Shown: positions 17,137 through 26,651, counted from the first letter of the stretch. The stretch is DNA of 64,000 bases from JAJPXI01 sp051867655 (GCA_051867655.1 JBJDYV010000018.1:62001-126000); one strand, 5' to 3'. The notes: generated from the sequence alone by a model not told the origin. Numbers and translations: made by a program.

Positions 17137-18243
17137 ATGAGTTATTCCGCGCGACTTCTGCGCACCGCAGCGACCGGCGCCCTGCTCTCCGTCTGCCTGA
17201 CGGTCTCCGCCTCCGCCCTGACCTACGGCGCGGGCACCGTGACCGGCGATTCCCTCCGGCTGCGTGAGAGCGCGAGCACCGATTCCGCCATCCTGACCAC
17301 CGCCGTCAAAGGCACCGACGTGGTGGTCCTGGAGAATCAGGTAAACGGCTGGTACAAAGTCAATCTGGCCGGCGCCGAGGGCTATATGTCCGCTGACTAT
17401 CTGTCCGTCTCCCTGCAGGCGGATGCGGATCTGGGCACCTGCACCCTGAACACCGACGGCTCCACGCTCAATCTGCGCTCCGGTCCCGGGACCGGGTATG
17501 CCGCGCTGGCCTCCATTCCCGCCGACGCCACTCTGACCCTGACCGGCATCGACAACGGCTGGTACAAGACCTCCTATAACGGCGTGGAGGGCTATATCTG
17601 CAGCGACTATGTGGTTCTGAGCAAAAGCTCCGCCGCGGCCACCTCCACCCTGAGCACCGGAATTCTGAACACCAACGGCTCCAGCCTCAACCTGCGCGCA
17701 GGTCCCGGCTCCAACTATCAAAAGCTGGCTTCCATCCCTGCCAGCGCCGTCCTGACTCTGACCGGCAGTGAAAACGGCTGGTACAAGACCTCCTACAACG
17801 GTGTGGAGGGCTACGTCAGCGGTGATTACATCATTCTCTCTGATGGCGCTGTTTCCTCCAACGCGGATCTGGCCGCACAGGTCGTGGCCTATGCCAAGCA
17901 GTTCCTGGACCTTCCCTATGTGTACGGCGCCGCCGGCCCCAACTCCTTTGACTGCTCCGGCTTCACCTCTTATGTCTACAAGCACTTTGGCTATACGCTC
18001 AACCGTTCCGCCGCCGGACAGTACAGCAACGGAACGCCCATCGACCAGAGTCAGCTCCAGCCGGGCGACCTGCTGGTCTGGCGCGCTTATGGCTCCTCCA
18101 AGACCGCTACCCATGTGGGCATCTACATCGGCAACAATCAGTACATCCACGCCTCCAGCACCGGCGGCTGCATCAAGATCAACGACATGAACTATGCCGC
18201 CAGCTCCCGTTACCTGGTCGGTATCCGCCGTATCCTGGCCTGA
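17137..18243 (+). CDS. Secreted SH3b-NlpC/P60 peptidoglycan endopeptidase
   Basis: This is a wall-lytic gamma-D-glutamyl endopeptidase candidate. A signal peptide (about residues 1-27, ending SASA) is followed by three bacterial SH3 domains (about 30-93, 98-163 and 172-236) that bind the wall. A C-terminal NlpC/P60 domain follows, with catalytic Cys273 (in DCSGF), His326 and His338. The second and third SH3 domains are nearly the same around NGWYKTSYNGVEGY, indicating recent internal duplication. A bidirectional terminator follows 22 nt later. Confidence 0.94.
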   Translation: MSYSARLLRTAATGALLSVCLTVSASALTYGAGTVTGDSLRLRESASTDSAILTTAVKGTDVVVLENQVNGWYKVNLAGAEGYMSADYLSVSLQADADLGTCTLNTDGSTLNLRSGPGTGYAALASIPADATLTLTGIDNGWYKTSYNGVEGYICSDYVVLSKSSAAATSTLSTGILNTNGSSLNLRAGPGSNYQKLASIPASAVLTLTGSENGWYKTSYNGVEGYVSGDYIILSDGAVSSNADLAAQVVAYAKQFLDLPYVYGAAGPNSFDCSGFTSYVYKHFGYTLNRSAAGQYSNGTPIDQSQLQPGDLLVWRAYGSSKTATHVGIYIGNNQYIHASSTGGCIKINDMNYAASSRYLVGIRRILA

Positions 18244-18265
18244 TCCGACATCCTGACATATAAAT

Positions 18266-18302
18266 AAAAAGCCTCCTGTTCCGATGGGACAGGAGGCTTT
18301 TT
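18266..18302. terminator. Bidirectional terminator
   Basis: AAAAAGCCTCCTGT and ACAGGAGGCTTTTT flank an 8-nt loop between the convergent NlpC/P60 gene and the small coiled-coil gene. Confidence 0.88.
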
Positions 18303-18314
18303 GGCGTCTCACTT

Positions 18315-18680
18315 TTATTCTTCGCCGTTGGGAGCATCGGGAGCTGCGGGCTCCTCCGGGGCGGTCTCAGGCTCCACATCGGGGATCTCGTCGTCCTGGA
18401 TGTTGTTGGCAGCCTTCATGTCGGCGATCTTCTGCTTGTTGTACTCGATCTTCTCCTTGGATGCGGTGATCTTCTCACACAAAGCGGCGTAGGGGGCCTC
18501 GGGGGCCATGGCCCGCTCGGCGTAGTACAGCTTGCCGATCTCGATATAAGCCTTGCGGATGGTGTCCTCCTCGGCGGCATTGTTCACCTTCAGCTTGGTG
18601 ATCTCCGCGATCTCCCGCGCCTTGGCCGCGCCCGCCTGAGCCAGATCGGTCACACGTCCCATAATATCTTCAAATGCCAT
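18315..18680 (-). CDS. Small coiled-coil protein of unknown function
   Basis: The 121-residue protein is mostly charged helix (about 10-90) with heptad-like spacing. It ends in an acidic Pro/Ala/Glu-rich tail (EPETAPEEPAAPDAPNGEE). There is no signal peptide or membrane span. Similar proteins with KxxNxAEEDTIRKAYIEIGKLYY-like cores occur widely in gut Clostridia without known function. AAGGAGGTTTTCGTA before the ATG is a strong ribosome-binding site. Confidence 0.75.
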   Translation of the reverse strand: MAFEDIMGRVTDLAQAGAAKAREIAEITKLKVNNAAEEDTIRKAYIEIGKLYYAERAMAPEAPYAALCEKITASKEKIEYNKQKIADMKAANNIQDDEIPDVEPETAPEEPAAPDAPNGEE

Positions 18681-18801
18681 TACGAAAACCTCCTTAATTT
18701 ATTATGGTCCTCTTCACTGCCCCTATTCTATTCCCTTTTCCAGTCCAGTGCAAGAGAACGGGGCCGAAATTTACAGAATCTTAAACAATTCCTAATACCC
18801 T

Positions 18802-19851
18802 TTAACCCCTCAGAGCGGAAATCATCGCCTGCATCTCCGCATCGGTCCCGATGGAGATGCGCAGCCAGTCGCGGATCTCAGGGATGTCCCACCGGCGCAC
18901 CAGAATGCCCTCCTGCCGCAGGTGGTCGAAGATCTCCTTCCCCGGCTTGTCCGGATGACGGGCAAAGACAAAATTGGCCTGAGACGGGCAGACGATAAAG
19001 CCCAGCTTTTCCAGCTCCCCGGCCGTCCAGGCACGGGTGTCCATGACCTTTTTGCGGGTCTGCTCAAAGTATTCCCGGTCGGCCAGCGCAACCGCCGCGC
19101 CCGCCTGGGCCACCCGGTCCACGGTATAGGAGTTGATGGAATCCCGCACGCAGCACAGGGCGGCGATCAGGTTTTCCTGTCCCAGGGCGAAGCCCACCCG
19201 CAGCCCGGCCAGGGAACGGGACTTGGACAGCGTCTGCACCACCACCAGGTTGGGATAGCGGTCGATCAGCCCCACGGCGCTCTGAGCGCCGAAGTCCACA
19301 TAGGCCTCGTCCACGATGACCACCACGTCCGGGTTGGCCCGCAGCAGCTTTTCCACCACGTCCAGCTCCACGGCGATGCCCGTGGGGGCGTTGGGGTTGG
19401 CCAGCACCACGCCGCCGTTGTTCCCGCAGAGTAGCTCCACCGGGTCGGAAAAGTCCGGATTCATGGGCACCTCCCGCCGGTCCAGGCCGAAGTAGTCGGT
19501 GTAGACCGGGTAGAAGCTGTAGGTGATCCGGGGAAAGACCACCTCCCGTCCCGGGTCAAAAAAAGCCTGGAAGCAGAAGGCCAGGATCTCGTCCGAGCCG
19601 TTGCCGCAGAACACCTGCTCCGGCTTCACGCCCCAGCACTCCGCCGCGGCGGCGCGCAGCGCGGTACACTCCGGGTCGGGATACAGGCGCAAATCGGCGT
19701 TGACCGCCGCGCGCATGGCCTCCGCCGCCCGCTCCGAGGGCGGATAGGGGTTTTCGTTCGTATTCAGCTTGATAAATTTCCGGTCACGCGGCTGCTCGCC
19801 CGGGACATAGGGCACCGCGTCCCGGATGCGCCCGCTCCAAAATTCCTTCAT
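18802..19851 (-). CDS. hisC: Histidinol-phosphate aminotransferase
   Basis: HisC is a PLP class I/II aminotransferase that makes histidinol phosphate from imidazole acetol phosphate. The protein has the KLNTNENPYPPS substrate-binding start, YPDPECTALR, GNGSDEIL, and the PLP lysine K210 (in LSKSRSLAGLRVG). The ATG at 19851 has GAGGAAACCAT upstream and gives 349 residues, the usual size. The other his genes are absent, so it may also serve phenylalanine or tyrosine synthesis. A DUF951 gene lies 32 nt upstream. Confidence 0.92.
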   Translation of the reverse strand: MKEFWSGRIRDAVPYVPGEQPRDRKFIKLNTNENPYPPSERAAEAMRAAVNADLRLYPDPECTALRAAAAECWGVKPEQVFCGNGSDEILAFCFQAFFDPGREVVFPRITYSFYPVYTDYFGLDRREVPMNPDFSDPVELLCGNNGGVVLANPNAPTGIAVELDVVEKLLRANPDVVVIVDEAYVDFGAQSAVGLIDRYPNLVVVQTLSKSRSLAGLRVGFALGQENLIAALCCVRDSINSYTVDRVAQAGAAVALADREYFEQTRKKVMDTRAWTAGELEKLGFIVCPSQANFVFARHPDKPGKEIFDHLRQEGILVRRWDIPEIRDWLRISIGTDAEMQAMISALRG

Positions 19852-19883
19852 ATGGTTTCCTCTTTTTCTCAGAAAGCACCGGG

Positions 19884-20075
19884 TCAATCCGCACTTTCCG
19901 TTCTCTGAATTTTCTTGATGGCCTTTTCCGCCTTGCTTCGGGGCAGCATCAGCTCATGGCCGCACCCCTGGCACTTCAGGCGGAAATCCATGCCCACCCG
20001 CAGCACAAGCCAGGTCTTGCTGCCGCAGGGATGGACCTTTTTCAATTCCAGCACGTCGCCCACGCGCACATCCAT
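19884..20075 (-). CDS. DUF951 family protein
   Basis: The 63-residue protein matches DUF951: MDVRVGDVLELKKVHPCGSK, then LKCQGCGHELMLPRSKAEKAIKKI. The lone Cys plus CxxC suggests a small zinc- or nucleic-acid-binding fold. The long frame upstream is not coding; GAAAGGGGATATGAC sets the ATG at 20075. In Firmicutes this gene often lies near parB or ychF. Here it precedes hisC. Confidence 0.88.
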   Translation of the reverse strand: MDVRVGDVLELKKVHPCGSKTWLVLRVGMDFRLKCQGCGHELMLPRSKAEKAIKKIQRTESAD

Positions 20076-20204
20076 GTCATATCCCCTTTCCGGTTGATCT
20101 GTTTCATTATATCTCTGTCTCCTTTTCCTGTCAATTCCCGCCAACCGGCAGCATATACATTTGTCTATGGGGAACATGAAAATCGCAGGAAAGGAATTGG
20201 TCGT

Positions 20205-21098
20205 TTGAACGCTCATTTTCTGCCCGAGGGGCGATTGCTGTATACACCGGAAAATCAAAAGGCCTGCGCCTCCCGCCGCGCCCTGATCCAGGCCATGGGA
20301 GCGGGACGCATCCTGGAAGGGCGCGTGCTTTTGTGCGGCGCGGACCACAGCCTGATCGTCCGCGTAGGGCAATTCACCGGCTCCATCCCCCGGGAGGAGA
20401 CCGCTCTGGGCATTGCCGAGGGCACCACCCGCGACATCGCCATTCTGTCCCGGGTCGGAAAACCGGTTTGCTTTATCGTGGAAGCAGTGGAAGGTCCGGA
20501 GGCCGCCCCCTCCCTGCTGCTCTCCCGCCGGCGGGCCCAGGTCATGGCCCTGCAGCATATCCTGGCCACCTGGAAGCCCGGCCAGATCGTTCCCGCCACC
20601 GTCACCCATCTGGAGCCCTTCGGCGCCTTTGTGGATATCGGCTGCGGGGTTCCTTCCATGATCGGCATCGAGAACCTTTCGGTCTCCCGCATCCCCCACC
20701 CGGGCTGCCGCCTGGCGCCGGGCCAGAAGATCTTTGCCCTGGTGACGGGGGTGGACCGGGACCTGAACCGGGTCAACCTGTCCCACAAGGAGCTGCTGGG
20801 CACCTGGGCGGAGAACGCCGCCTGCCTGTCCCCCGGCATGACCGTGACCGGCTATGTGCGGGGGGTCAAGGATTACGGGGTGTTCATCGAGCTTTTCCCC
20901 AACCTGTCGGGGCTGGCCGAGCCCAAGGAGGGCCTGCGGGAGGGGGACCGGGTGTCGGTGTACATCAAATCCATCCTCCCGGAGCGGCGCAAGATCAAGC
21001 TGCGGGTCCTGGAGCGCCTGCCCCGGGAGGAGACGCCGCCGCCCCTGCCCTATTTTCACCGGGAGGGGATGCTGGAGGACTGGCAATACGCGCCCTGA
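20205..21098 (+). CDS. S1-domain RNA-binding protein
   Basis: The protein contains three S1/OB-type repeats: about 25-85 (weak), 108-185 (ATVTHLEPFGAFVDIGCGVPSMI) and 195-265 (VTGYVRGVKDYGVFIELFPNLSGLAE). This resembles a shortened ribosomal protein S1, as in other Clostridia. It probably aids mRNA binding at the ribosome. No ATG fits. A TTG at 20205, preceded by GCAGGAAAGGAATTGGTCG, gives LNAHFLPEGRLLYTPEN as the start (297 residues). The start is therefore less certain than the function. Confidence 0.83.
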   Translation: MNAHFLPEGRLLYTPENQKACASRRALIQAMGAGRILEGRVLLCGADHSLIVRVGQFTGSIPREETALGIAEGTTRDIAILSRVGKPVCFIVEAVEGPEAAPSLLLSRRRAQVMALQHILATWKPGQIVPATVTHLEPFGAFVDIGCGVPSMIGIENLSVSRIPHPGCRLAPGQKIFALVTGVDRDLNRVNLSHKELLGTWAENAACLSPGMTVTGYVRGVKDYGVFIELFPNLSGLAEPKEGLREGDRVSVYIKSILPERRKIKLRVLERLPREETPPPLPYFHREGMLEDWQYAP

Positions 21099-21140
21099 TG
21101 TGATATATTGGACTCAGATACAAAAGAAAGGGGTGGGAAG

Positions 21141-21839
21141 ATGGAGCTGTTCTGCTTCTCCTGCACCGGAAACAGCCGGCGGGCGGCGGAAACCGCCCAA
21201 CGGGTCTGTGGGAATGCGCCGCTGTTCCTGGCGGTCTTTCCCGTCCACGCCCAAACTCTGCCCGACCTGGCCCGTACCCAGTTGGAGGCCCTTTCCCCCC
21301 GGTCCGGCCCCGCCTGCCTTCTCTGCACCTACGGCGGGGTCAGCGCGGGCAGCGCTCTGGCCGACGCGGCGCGCATTCTGACCGCCAAAGGCCTGACCGT
21401 CATTGCCGCCGCCGAGCTGCCCGACCGGCATTGCTACGACCGGGCTATCAAGGGAGATGACCTGTCTATTCCCCGGCGCTGGACTGAGATCGAACTAACG
21501 GACTTCCTGACCCGTGCCGTCCAAAAGGCTGCGGCCGGAGGCGGTCCCGCCCAGCTTCCCCGCCGTTTTCCCGGGGAAGCTCTCCCCCGGCGGCTGCTGA
21601 CCGCGCTGGGGACCCGGTATCCCGCCGCCGACCCGGGCCGCTGCACGGGCTGCGGTTCCTGTCAAACAAGCTGCCCCACCGGGGCGGCACGGGGAGACAA
21701 ACGGGCCTGTATCCGCTGCGCCTCCTGCGTGGACGCCTGCCCCGTAAATGCCCGGACGCTGCGCTTCCGCACCCCGATCACCCACTGGTATCTCAAGCAC
21801 GGCATCCGAAAGGAAAAAGAGCCGTCCTTCTATCTATGA
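21141..21839 (+). CDS. EFR1-type flavodoxin-like/ferredoxin fusion
   Basis: The 232-residue protein joins an N-terminal flavodoxin-like domain (MELFCFSCTGNSRRAAETAQRV, a phosphate-binding-loop-like start) to a C-terminal 2[4Fe-4S] ferredoxin. The cluster motifs are CTGCGSCQTSCP and CIRCASCVDACP. Such EFR1 proteins are low-potential electron carriers in anaerobes. It follows the S1-domain gene by 42 nt. The redox partner is unknown. Confidence 0.88.
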   Translation: MELFCFSCTGNSRRAAETAQRVCGNAPLFLAVFPVHAQTLPDLARTQLEALSPRSGPACLLCTYGGVSAGSALADAARILTAKGLTVIAAAELPDRHCYDRAIKGDDLSIPRRWTEIELTDFLTRAVQKAAAGGGPAQLPRRFPGEALPRRLLTALGTRYPAADPGRCTGCGSCQTSCPTGAARGDKRACIRCASCVDACPVNARTLRFRTPITHWYLKHGIRKEKEPSFYL

Positions 21840-21872
21840 CAAGCTGCCGCCCGGGACAGGGGCGGCAGCTTG
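21840..21872. terminator. Bidirectional terminator
   Basis: CAAGCTGCCGCCC and GGGCGGCAGCTTG form a perfect stem directly after the EFR1 stop and just before the convergent PP-loop gene end. Confidence 0.85.
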
Positions 21873-21877
21873 ATTCT

Positions 21878-23269
21878 TTATTCCAGCGCGTCGGTCATCA
21901 GTTTGTGCTCCTCCGGCTTTTCTTCGGTAAAACCGGAGTGGACGTTCAGCTCGTAGATGGCAGCGTCCCGGTCCACCGAGCCCGCCGCCGAGGCGAGAGA
22001 CATCTCAATGGCGGAAAAGGGGATCATGGTGGTCTCCATGTCCCGGAACCGGGTGAACTGGGACCACTCCTTGCACCGCTCGATGGAGCAGCTGGTGTGC
22101 AGGCCCTTGCCCGCCTCGGGGGCGTCCATCCACCCCATTTCCCGGCTCAAAAGCTCCTTCACCGTATCCCAGCGGTACACGCCGCCGGCGGCGGCGTCAA
22201 AGTCGATGTGGACCAGAGAGGGCAGCCGCCCCGTCTTCCCCGCCCGGCGCACCGCCGCCCGGAAGGGCGCCAGAAACTCCGGGGCCTGGGCCAGAGAAGC
22301 GCAGGTGTTCTCCACCAGTTCGTTTTTATACCGCAGCAGCCTGGTCGCCGGGCTGCGCCCGAAGGCCAGCTGGCGCACGGTCTGGTACAGCTCCATCCCG
22401 CCCTTTCGGAAGGGGCGGCGCAGGGTCAGCACCCGGCCCAGGTTATACCCCAGGCGGGTGGCCTGCTGCACCCAGGGTTTGAAGTAGAAGGCCGGGGCCA
22501 TGCCGTTGTAGATCAGATTCTTGCACTGGGCGGGCTCGTTGCCCAGCACCAGATAGGGCACTTCCCACTCCACCAGGCGCTGGAAAAAGAGCACATAGGC
22601 CACGCTGGGACAAATGCACACGTTTTTCTGCAGTTCGTAGGCCTTGCGGTAGATCTTTTTCAGATCCTCCTCCGGGGCGCGCTCCACATAGAAGTCCGCC
22701 TCAGGCAGAGCTTCCCGGGCGCGCTCGATGCTCTCCCGGGCCCAAGGGGACATGAAGGGGGTCTCCCAAGTCAGGGCGGCCACCCGCAGCTTTTGTTCCC
22801 GGGCCAAGTGGTACAGCAGCCAGGAGGAATCCTTCCCCCCGGTGTAAAAGACCGCCGCGTCATATTTAGCCGCCGGAGTCGGCGGAATACGGCCCACGGT
22901 CGGCAGCACGTTCTTTCGGCCCCGGAACTTTTCCCGGGTGGCACACATGGGACAAAGGCCGTCCCTGTCCAGCTCCAGGCCGGGGATCACATAGTCATTG
23001 GCGGCGCATTTACGGCAGTACTGTGCGCCGTCCAGGCTTTTGGGGGCTGGACGATGTTCGCTGACATCCACCACAACCCCCAGGCGCACCAGCCGGGACA
23101 GCCCCGGAAAGTCCTCCAAAGGGCGCACCCCGTCCAAGGCTGCCACGGCAGCGGCCGTCCGTCTGCTCAAGCGGAGCGTGCGTCGGAAGGTGTTGGGCGC
23201 GGCACGCAGGCCGTAATAGGTCAGGGTGCGTCCCTCCAGCTTCCAGCGGCTTTGGAGCACCGGGATCAT
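21878..23269 (-). CDS. PP-loop ATPase, sugar amidotransferase-like
   Basis: The 463-residue protein has an N-terminal winged-helix-like region, then two CxxC pairs (YCRKCAAND; LCPMCATREK, residues about 88-120), then a PP-loop (FYTGGKDSSW). This layout resembles N-acetyl sugar amidotransferases of the WbpG type, which use ATP to activate a sugar for amidation. A thiolation role is also possible. The ATG at 23269 overlaps the rarA stop (ATGA). The longer start at 23296 would lie inside rarA and is less likely. Confidence 0.75.
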   Translation of the reverse strand: MIPVLQSRWKLEGRTLTYYGLRAAPNTFRRTLRLSRRTAAAVAALDGVRPLEDFPGLSRLVRLGVVVDVSEHRPAPKSLDGAQYCRKCAANDYVIPGLELDRDGLCPMCATREKFRGRKNVLPTVGRIPPTPAAKYDAAVFYTGGKDSSWLLYHLAREQKLRVAALTWETPFMSPWARESIERAREALPEADFYVERAPEEDLKKIYRKAYELQKNVCICPSVAYVLFFQRLVEWEVPYLVLGNEPAQCKNLIYNGMAPAFYFKPWVQQATRLGYNLGRVLTLRRPFRKGGMELYQTVRQLAFGRSPATRLLRYKNELVENTCASLAQAPEFLAPFRAAVRRAGKTGRLPSLVHIDFDAAAGGVYRWDTVKELLSREMGWMDAPEAGKGLHTSCSIERCKEWSQFTRFRDMETTMIPFSAIEMSLASAAGSVDRDAAIYELNVHSGFTEEKPEEHKLMTDALE

Positions 23270-24537
23270 GGCGTCTCCCCCTTGATCTTCTCCCAATAGG
23301 CTTTGGCGGCCTGTTCCGCCTTGTTCTCTCCGTAATGGTAATAGACCCGATCCTTGATCTCATCGGGCAGATACTGCTGCTTCACCCAGCGGTTGGGAAA
23401 ATCGTGGGGATAGAGATAGCCCTGCTCCCGCTCCATGCCGGAGGAGTCGGCGTGGACGTTCTGCAAATGCCGGGGGATATCCCCGGTCTTCCCCGCCCGT
23501 ACGTCAGCCATGGCCTCATCCAGAGCCACATGGCCGGTGTTGGACTTGGGCGCGGTGGCCATGAGCACCGCCGCGTCCCCCAGGGGGATGCGGGCCTCGG
23601 GCAGACCCAGCATATTGGCTGCATCCACGCAGGCCTTCACGATGGGGATGATCTGGGGATAGGCCAGGCCCACGTCCTCGCAGGCGATGACCATCAAACG
23701 GCGGCAGGCGGAAATCAGGTCCCCCGCCTCCAGAAGCCGGGCCAGGTAGTGGCAGGCAGCATCCGGGTCGGAGCCGCGGATGGACTTCTGCAGGGCGGAG
23801 AGAATGTCATAATGGGCGTCCCCGTCCCGGTCGTACCGCATGGCGGAGCGCTGGGCCGCCATTTGCGCGTCCTCCAGGGCGACAAGCAGTTTTCCTCGCT
23901 CCCGCTTGGCGGAGCTGAGAAGCAGTTCCACCGCGTTCATGGCCTTGCGCACATCGCCGCCGCAGGCGGAAGCGATGTGGTCGCGCACTTCGTCGGGCAC
24001 CTCAGCCTCCGCCCCCAGGCGCTCGGCCATCAACCGGATGCCCCGGTCCACGGCGGGGCGCACCTCGGCAGGTGTGACCTGCTTGAACTCAAAGACAGTG
24101 GAGCGGGAGAGCACCGCGTTGTAGACGTAAAAATAGGGGTTCTCCGTGGTGGAGGCGATCAGGGTCACGTCGCCGCTCTCGATGACCTCCAGCAGGGACT
24201 GCTGCTGCTTTTTGTTGAAGTACTGGATCTCGTCCAGGTACAGCAAAATGCCGTTGGGGGCCAGCATGGTGCCCACGTCGGCAATGACATCCTTGATGTC
24301 GGACAGGGACGCGGTGGTGGCGTTGATGCGCCGCAGGGCACGGCCCGACTGCTTGGCAATGATGTTGGCCACGGTGGTCTTGCCCGTGCCCGAGGGGCCG
24401 TAAAAGACCAGGTTGGGGATATTGCCCGACTCGATGATACGGCGCAGCAGGCCGTCGGGGCCCAGAATGTGCCGCTGGCCCACCACCTCGTCCAGGGTGG
24501 AGGGCCGGATCTCGTCCGCCAAAGGCCGGTATGTCAT
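23266..24537 (-). CDS. rarA: Replication-associated recombination protein RarA
   Basis: RarA (MgsA) is a AAA+ clamp-loader-like ATPase acting at stalled forks. Motifs are Walker A GPSGTGKTT, Walker B LYLDEIQYFNKKQQQ and sensor 1 IASTTENPYF. The C-terminal tetramerisation domain has SIRGSDPDAACHYLARLL and ARIPLGDAAVLMA. The ATG at 24537 has AAGGGAGGTCGTTCCC upstream and gives 423 residues, the family norm. It is translationally coupled to the PP-loop gene. Confidence 0.95.
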   Translation of the reverse strand: MTYRPLADEIRPSTLDEVVGQRHILGPDGLLRRIIESGNIPNLVFYGPSGTGKTTVANIIAKQSGRALRRINATTASLSDIKDVIADVGTMLAPNGILLYLDEIQYFNKKQQQSLLEVIESGDVTLIASTTENPYFYVYNAVLSRSTVFEFKQVTPAEVRPAVDRGIRLMAERLGAEAEVPDEVRDHIASACGGDVRKAMNAVELLLSSAKRERGKLLVALEDAQMAAQRSAMRYDRDGDAHYDILSALQKSIRGSDPDAACHYLARLLEAGDLISACRRLMVIACEDVGLAYPQIIPIVKACVDAANMLGLPEARIPLGDAAVLMATAPKSNTGHVALDEAMADVRAGKTGDIPRHLQNVHADSSGMEREQGYLYPHDFPNRWVKQQYLPDEIKDRVYYHYGENKAEQAAKAYWEKIKGETP

Positions 24538-24604
24538 GGGAACGACCTCCCTTATGAAGAAAAAATGGAGGGGAAACTTCCCCTCCATTCTAACACATGT
24601 TCGA

Positions 24605-25846
24605 TTATTCGTAAAGAGGATATTTATCGGTCAGTGCCTTGACCTCGGCCCGGATGGCGTCGGCCTTGGTGTCAAATTCCGTGGCGGTCTCCCACATCAG
24701 GCGGCCGATGACCTTCATGTCCTCCTCCTTAAAGCCGCGGGTAGTGGCGGCGGGAGTGCCCACCCGGATGCCGGAGGTCACAAAGGGCTTTTCCGGGTCG
24801 TTGGGGATGGCGTTCTTGTTGACGGTGATGTTCACCTCGTCCAGGCGCTTCTCCATCTCCTTGCCGGTCAGGTGGGCGGGCCGCAGGTCCACCAGCATCA
24901 GGTGGTTGTCGGTGCCGCCGGAGACCAGGTCGAAGCCCTGCTCCAGCAGGGTCTGGGCCAGCACGGAGGCGTTCTTTACGATCTGCTTCTGATACTCCTT
25001 GAACTCCGGCTTCAAAGCCTCGCCGAAGGCCACCGCCTTGCCGGCGATGACATGCTCCAGCGGGCCGCCCTGGCTGCCGGGGAAGACGGCGGAGTCAATT
25101 TTCTTCGCCAGCTCCTCTTTGCAGAAGATCACGCCGCCCCGGGGGCCCCGCAGGGTCTTGTGGGTGGTGGTGGACACCACGTCGGCATAGGGGATGGGAG
25201 ACGGGTGCAGGCCCGCCGCCACCAGACCGGCGATATGGGCCATGTCCACGAAGAAGTAGGCCCCCACCTCATGAGCAATCTCGCCAATGGTCTTGAAGTC
25301 GATAATACGGGGATAGGCGGACGCGCCCGCCAGGATCATCTTCGGCTTGTGCTGCCGGGCTAGGTCGCGCAGCTGGTCGTAGTCGATATAGCCGTCGTCG
25401 TTGACGCCGTAGGGGACGATGTTGTAATTCTTGCCGGAGAAATTCACGGGGGAGCCATGGGTCAGGTGGCCGCCGTGGGCCAGGTTCATGCCCAGCACGG
25501 TGTCCCCGGGCTCACACAGGGCCTGATAGACCGCGTAGTTGGCCGAAGCGCCCGAGTGGGGCTGCACGTTGGCGTGGTCGGCGCCGAACAGCTGGCAGGC
25601 GCGCTTGCGGGCCAGGTCCTCCACCACGTCCACGCATTGGCAGCCGCCGTAATAGCGCTTACCGGGATACCCTTCCGCGTATTTGTTGGTCAGCACCGTG
25701 CCCACCGCCGCCAGTACGGCGGGACTGACAAAGTTCTCCGATGCGATCAGCTCAATGTTGCGGCGCTGACGGTCATACTCCGCCCGGACTGCCTGGCCCA
25801 CTTCAGGGTCATAAGCGGTCAAAAACTCCATGTTCTCAATTACCAA
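24605..25846 (-). CDS. glyA: Serine hydroxymethyltransferase
   Basis: GlyA interconverts serine and glycine with tetrahydrofolate, feeding one-carbon units. The IELIASENFVSPAVL start, the YAEGYPGKRYYGGCQ motif and the PLP-lysine segment STTTHKTLRGPRGG are intact. The frame extends far upstream. AAGGAGTGGACGAT lies 8 nt before a TTG at 25846 (MVIENMEFLTAYD, 413 residues), which is preferred; the ATG at 25831 is the alternative. It has its own sigma-A promoter, divergent from nth. Confidence 0.95.
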   Translation of the reverse strand: MVIENMEFLTAYDPEVGQAVRAEYDRQRRNIELIASENFVSPAVLAAVGTVLTNKYAEGYPGKRYYGGCQCVDVVEDLARKRACQLFGADHANVQPHSGASANYAVYQALCEPGDTVLGMNLAHGGHLTHGSPVNFSGKNYNIVPYGVNDDGYIDYDQLRDLARQHKPKMILAGASAYPRIIDFKTIGEIAHEVGAYFFVDMAHIAGLVAAGLHPSPIPYADVVSTTTHKTLRGPRGGVIFCKEELAKKIDSAVFPGSQGGPLEHVIAGKAVAFGEALKPEFKEYQKQIVKNASVLAQTLLEQGFDLVSGGTDNHLMLVDLRPAHLTGKEMEKRLDEVNITVNKNAIPNDPEKPFVTSGIRVGTPAATTRGFKEEDMKVIGRLMWETATEFDTKADAIRAEVKALTDKYPLYE

Positions 25847-25880
25847 ATCGTCCACTCCTTGTATACAAATGTCTTTCATT

Positions 25881-25909
25881 ATTATACACACTTCTCCCCG
25901 GCTTGGCAA
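25881..25909 (-). promoter_or_regulatory. Sigma-A promoter of glyA
   Basis: Minus-strand TTGCCA (25904-25909) and TATAAT (25881-25886) are 17 nt apart. Confidence 0.75.
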
Positions 25910-25982
25910 TTGTGGGAATGTGAAAAAGCCTGTCGATTTTTTGTCTGTTTTGTGTTATGATGACAGGGAACGAGGTGAGAGC

Positions 25983-26636
25983 ATGAAAAAAACGGAAGAA
26001 ATCCGTGCCATCATCGAGGAGCTGAAAGCCCTCTACCCAGACAGCATCTGTTCTCTGAACTATCCCAAGCCCTATGAGCTTCTGTTCTCCGTTCGTCTGG
26101 CCGCCCAGTGTACCGACGAACGGGTCAATCAGGTCACCCCCGCCCTGTTCGCCCGCTACCCCACCCTGGAGTCCCTGGCCCAGGCCGACGTGACCGAGGT
26201 GGAAAGCTACATCCACTCCACCGGCTTTTTCCGGGCCAAGGCCCGGGATATCGTTGCCGCCTCTCAAATGCTGCTGGAGGAGTTCGGCGGCAAGGTGCCC
26301 GACAACATGGATGACCTGCTGCGCCTGCCCGGCGTGGGCCGCAAGACGGCCAACCTGATCCTGGGCGACGTGTACCACACCCCCGGCGTGGTGGTGGCCG
26401 ACACCCACTGCATCCGCATCACGGGCAAGCTGGGCCTGACCGACGGCACCAAGGACCCCGCCAAGGTGGAGGAGCAGCTGCGCCCCATCCTGCCCCCGGA
26501 GGAGTCCAACGACTTCTGCCACCGCCTGGTACTCCATGGCCGGGCGGTCTGCATGGCCCGCAAACCGGACTGCGCCAGCTGCACCCTGCGCCCCTGGTGC
26601 GATTTTTTCCGGGGCAGCCAGGAGCAGGAATCGTAA
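25983..26636 (+). CDS. nth: Endonuclease III
   Basis: Nth is a base-excision DNA glycosylase/AP lyase for oxidised pyrimidines. The 217-residue protein has the helix-hairpin-helix LPGVGRKTANLILG with its catalytic lysine, the catalytic Asp in VVVADTHCIRI, and the C-terminal [4Fe-4S] loop CMARKPDCASCTLRPWC with exact C-x6-C-x2-C-x5-C spacing. GAGGTGAGAGC precedes the ATG. A strong terminator follows. Confidence 0.96.
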   Translation: MKKTEEIRAIIEELKALYPDSICSLNYPKPYELLFSVRLAAQCTDERVNQVTPALFARYPTLESLAQADVTEVESYIHSTGFFRAKARDIVAASQMLLEEFGGKVPDNMDDLLRLPGVGRKTANLILGDVYHTPGVVVADTHCIRITGKLGLTDGTKDPAKVEEQLRPILPPEESNDFCHRLVLHGRAVCMARKPDCASCTLRPWCDFFRGSQEQES

Positions 26637-26651
26637 ATCCCATATTGTAAG

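Noticed and set aside
17128..18312. A 394-codon minus-strand frame opposite the NlpC/P60 gene
   Set aside because: The plus-strand gene has a signal peptide, repeats and catalytic residues. The repeats in the opposite frame are a shadow of the SH3 repeats.
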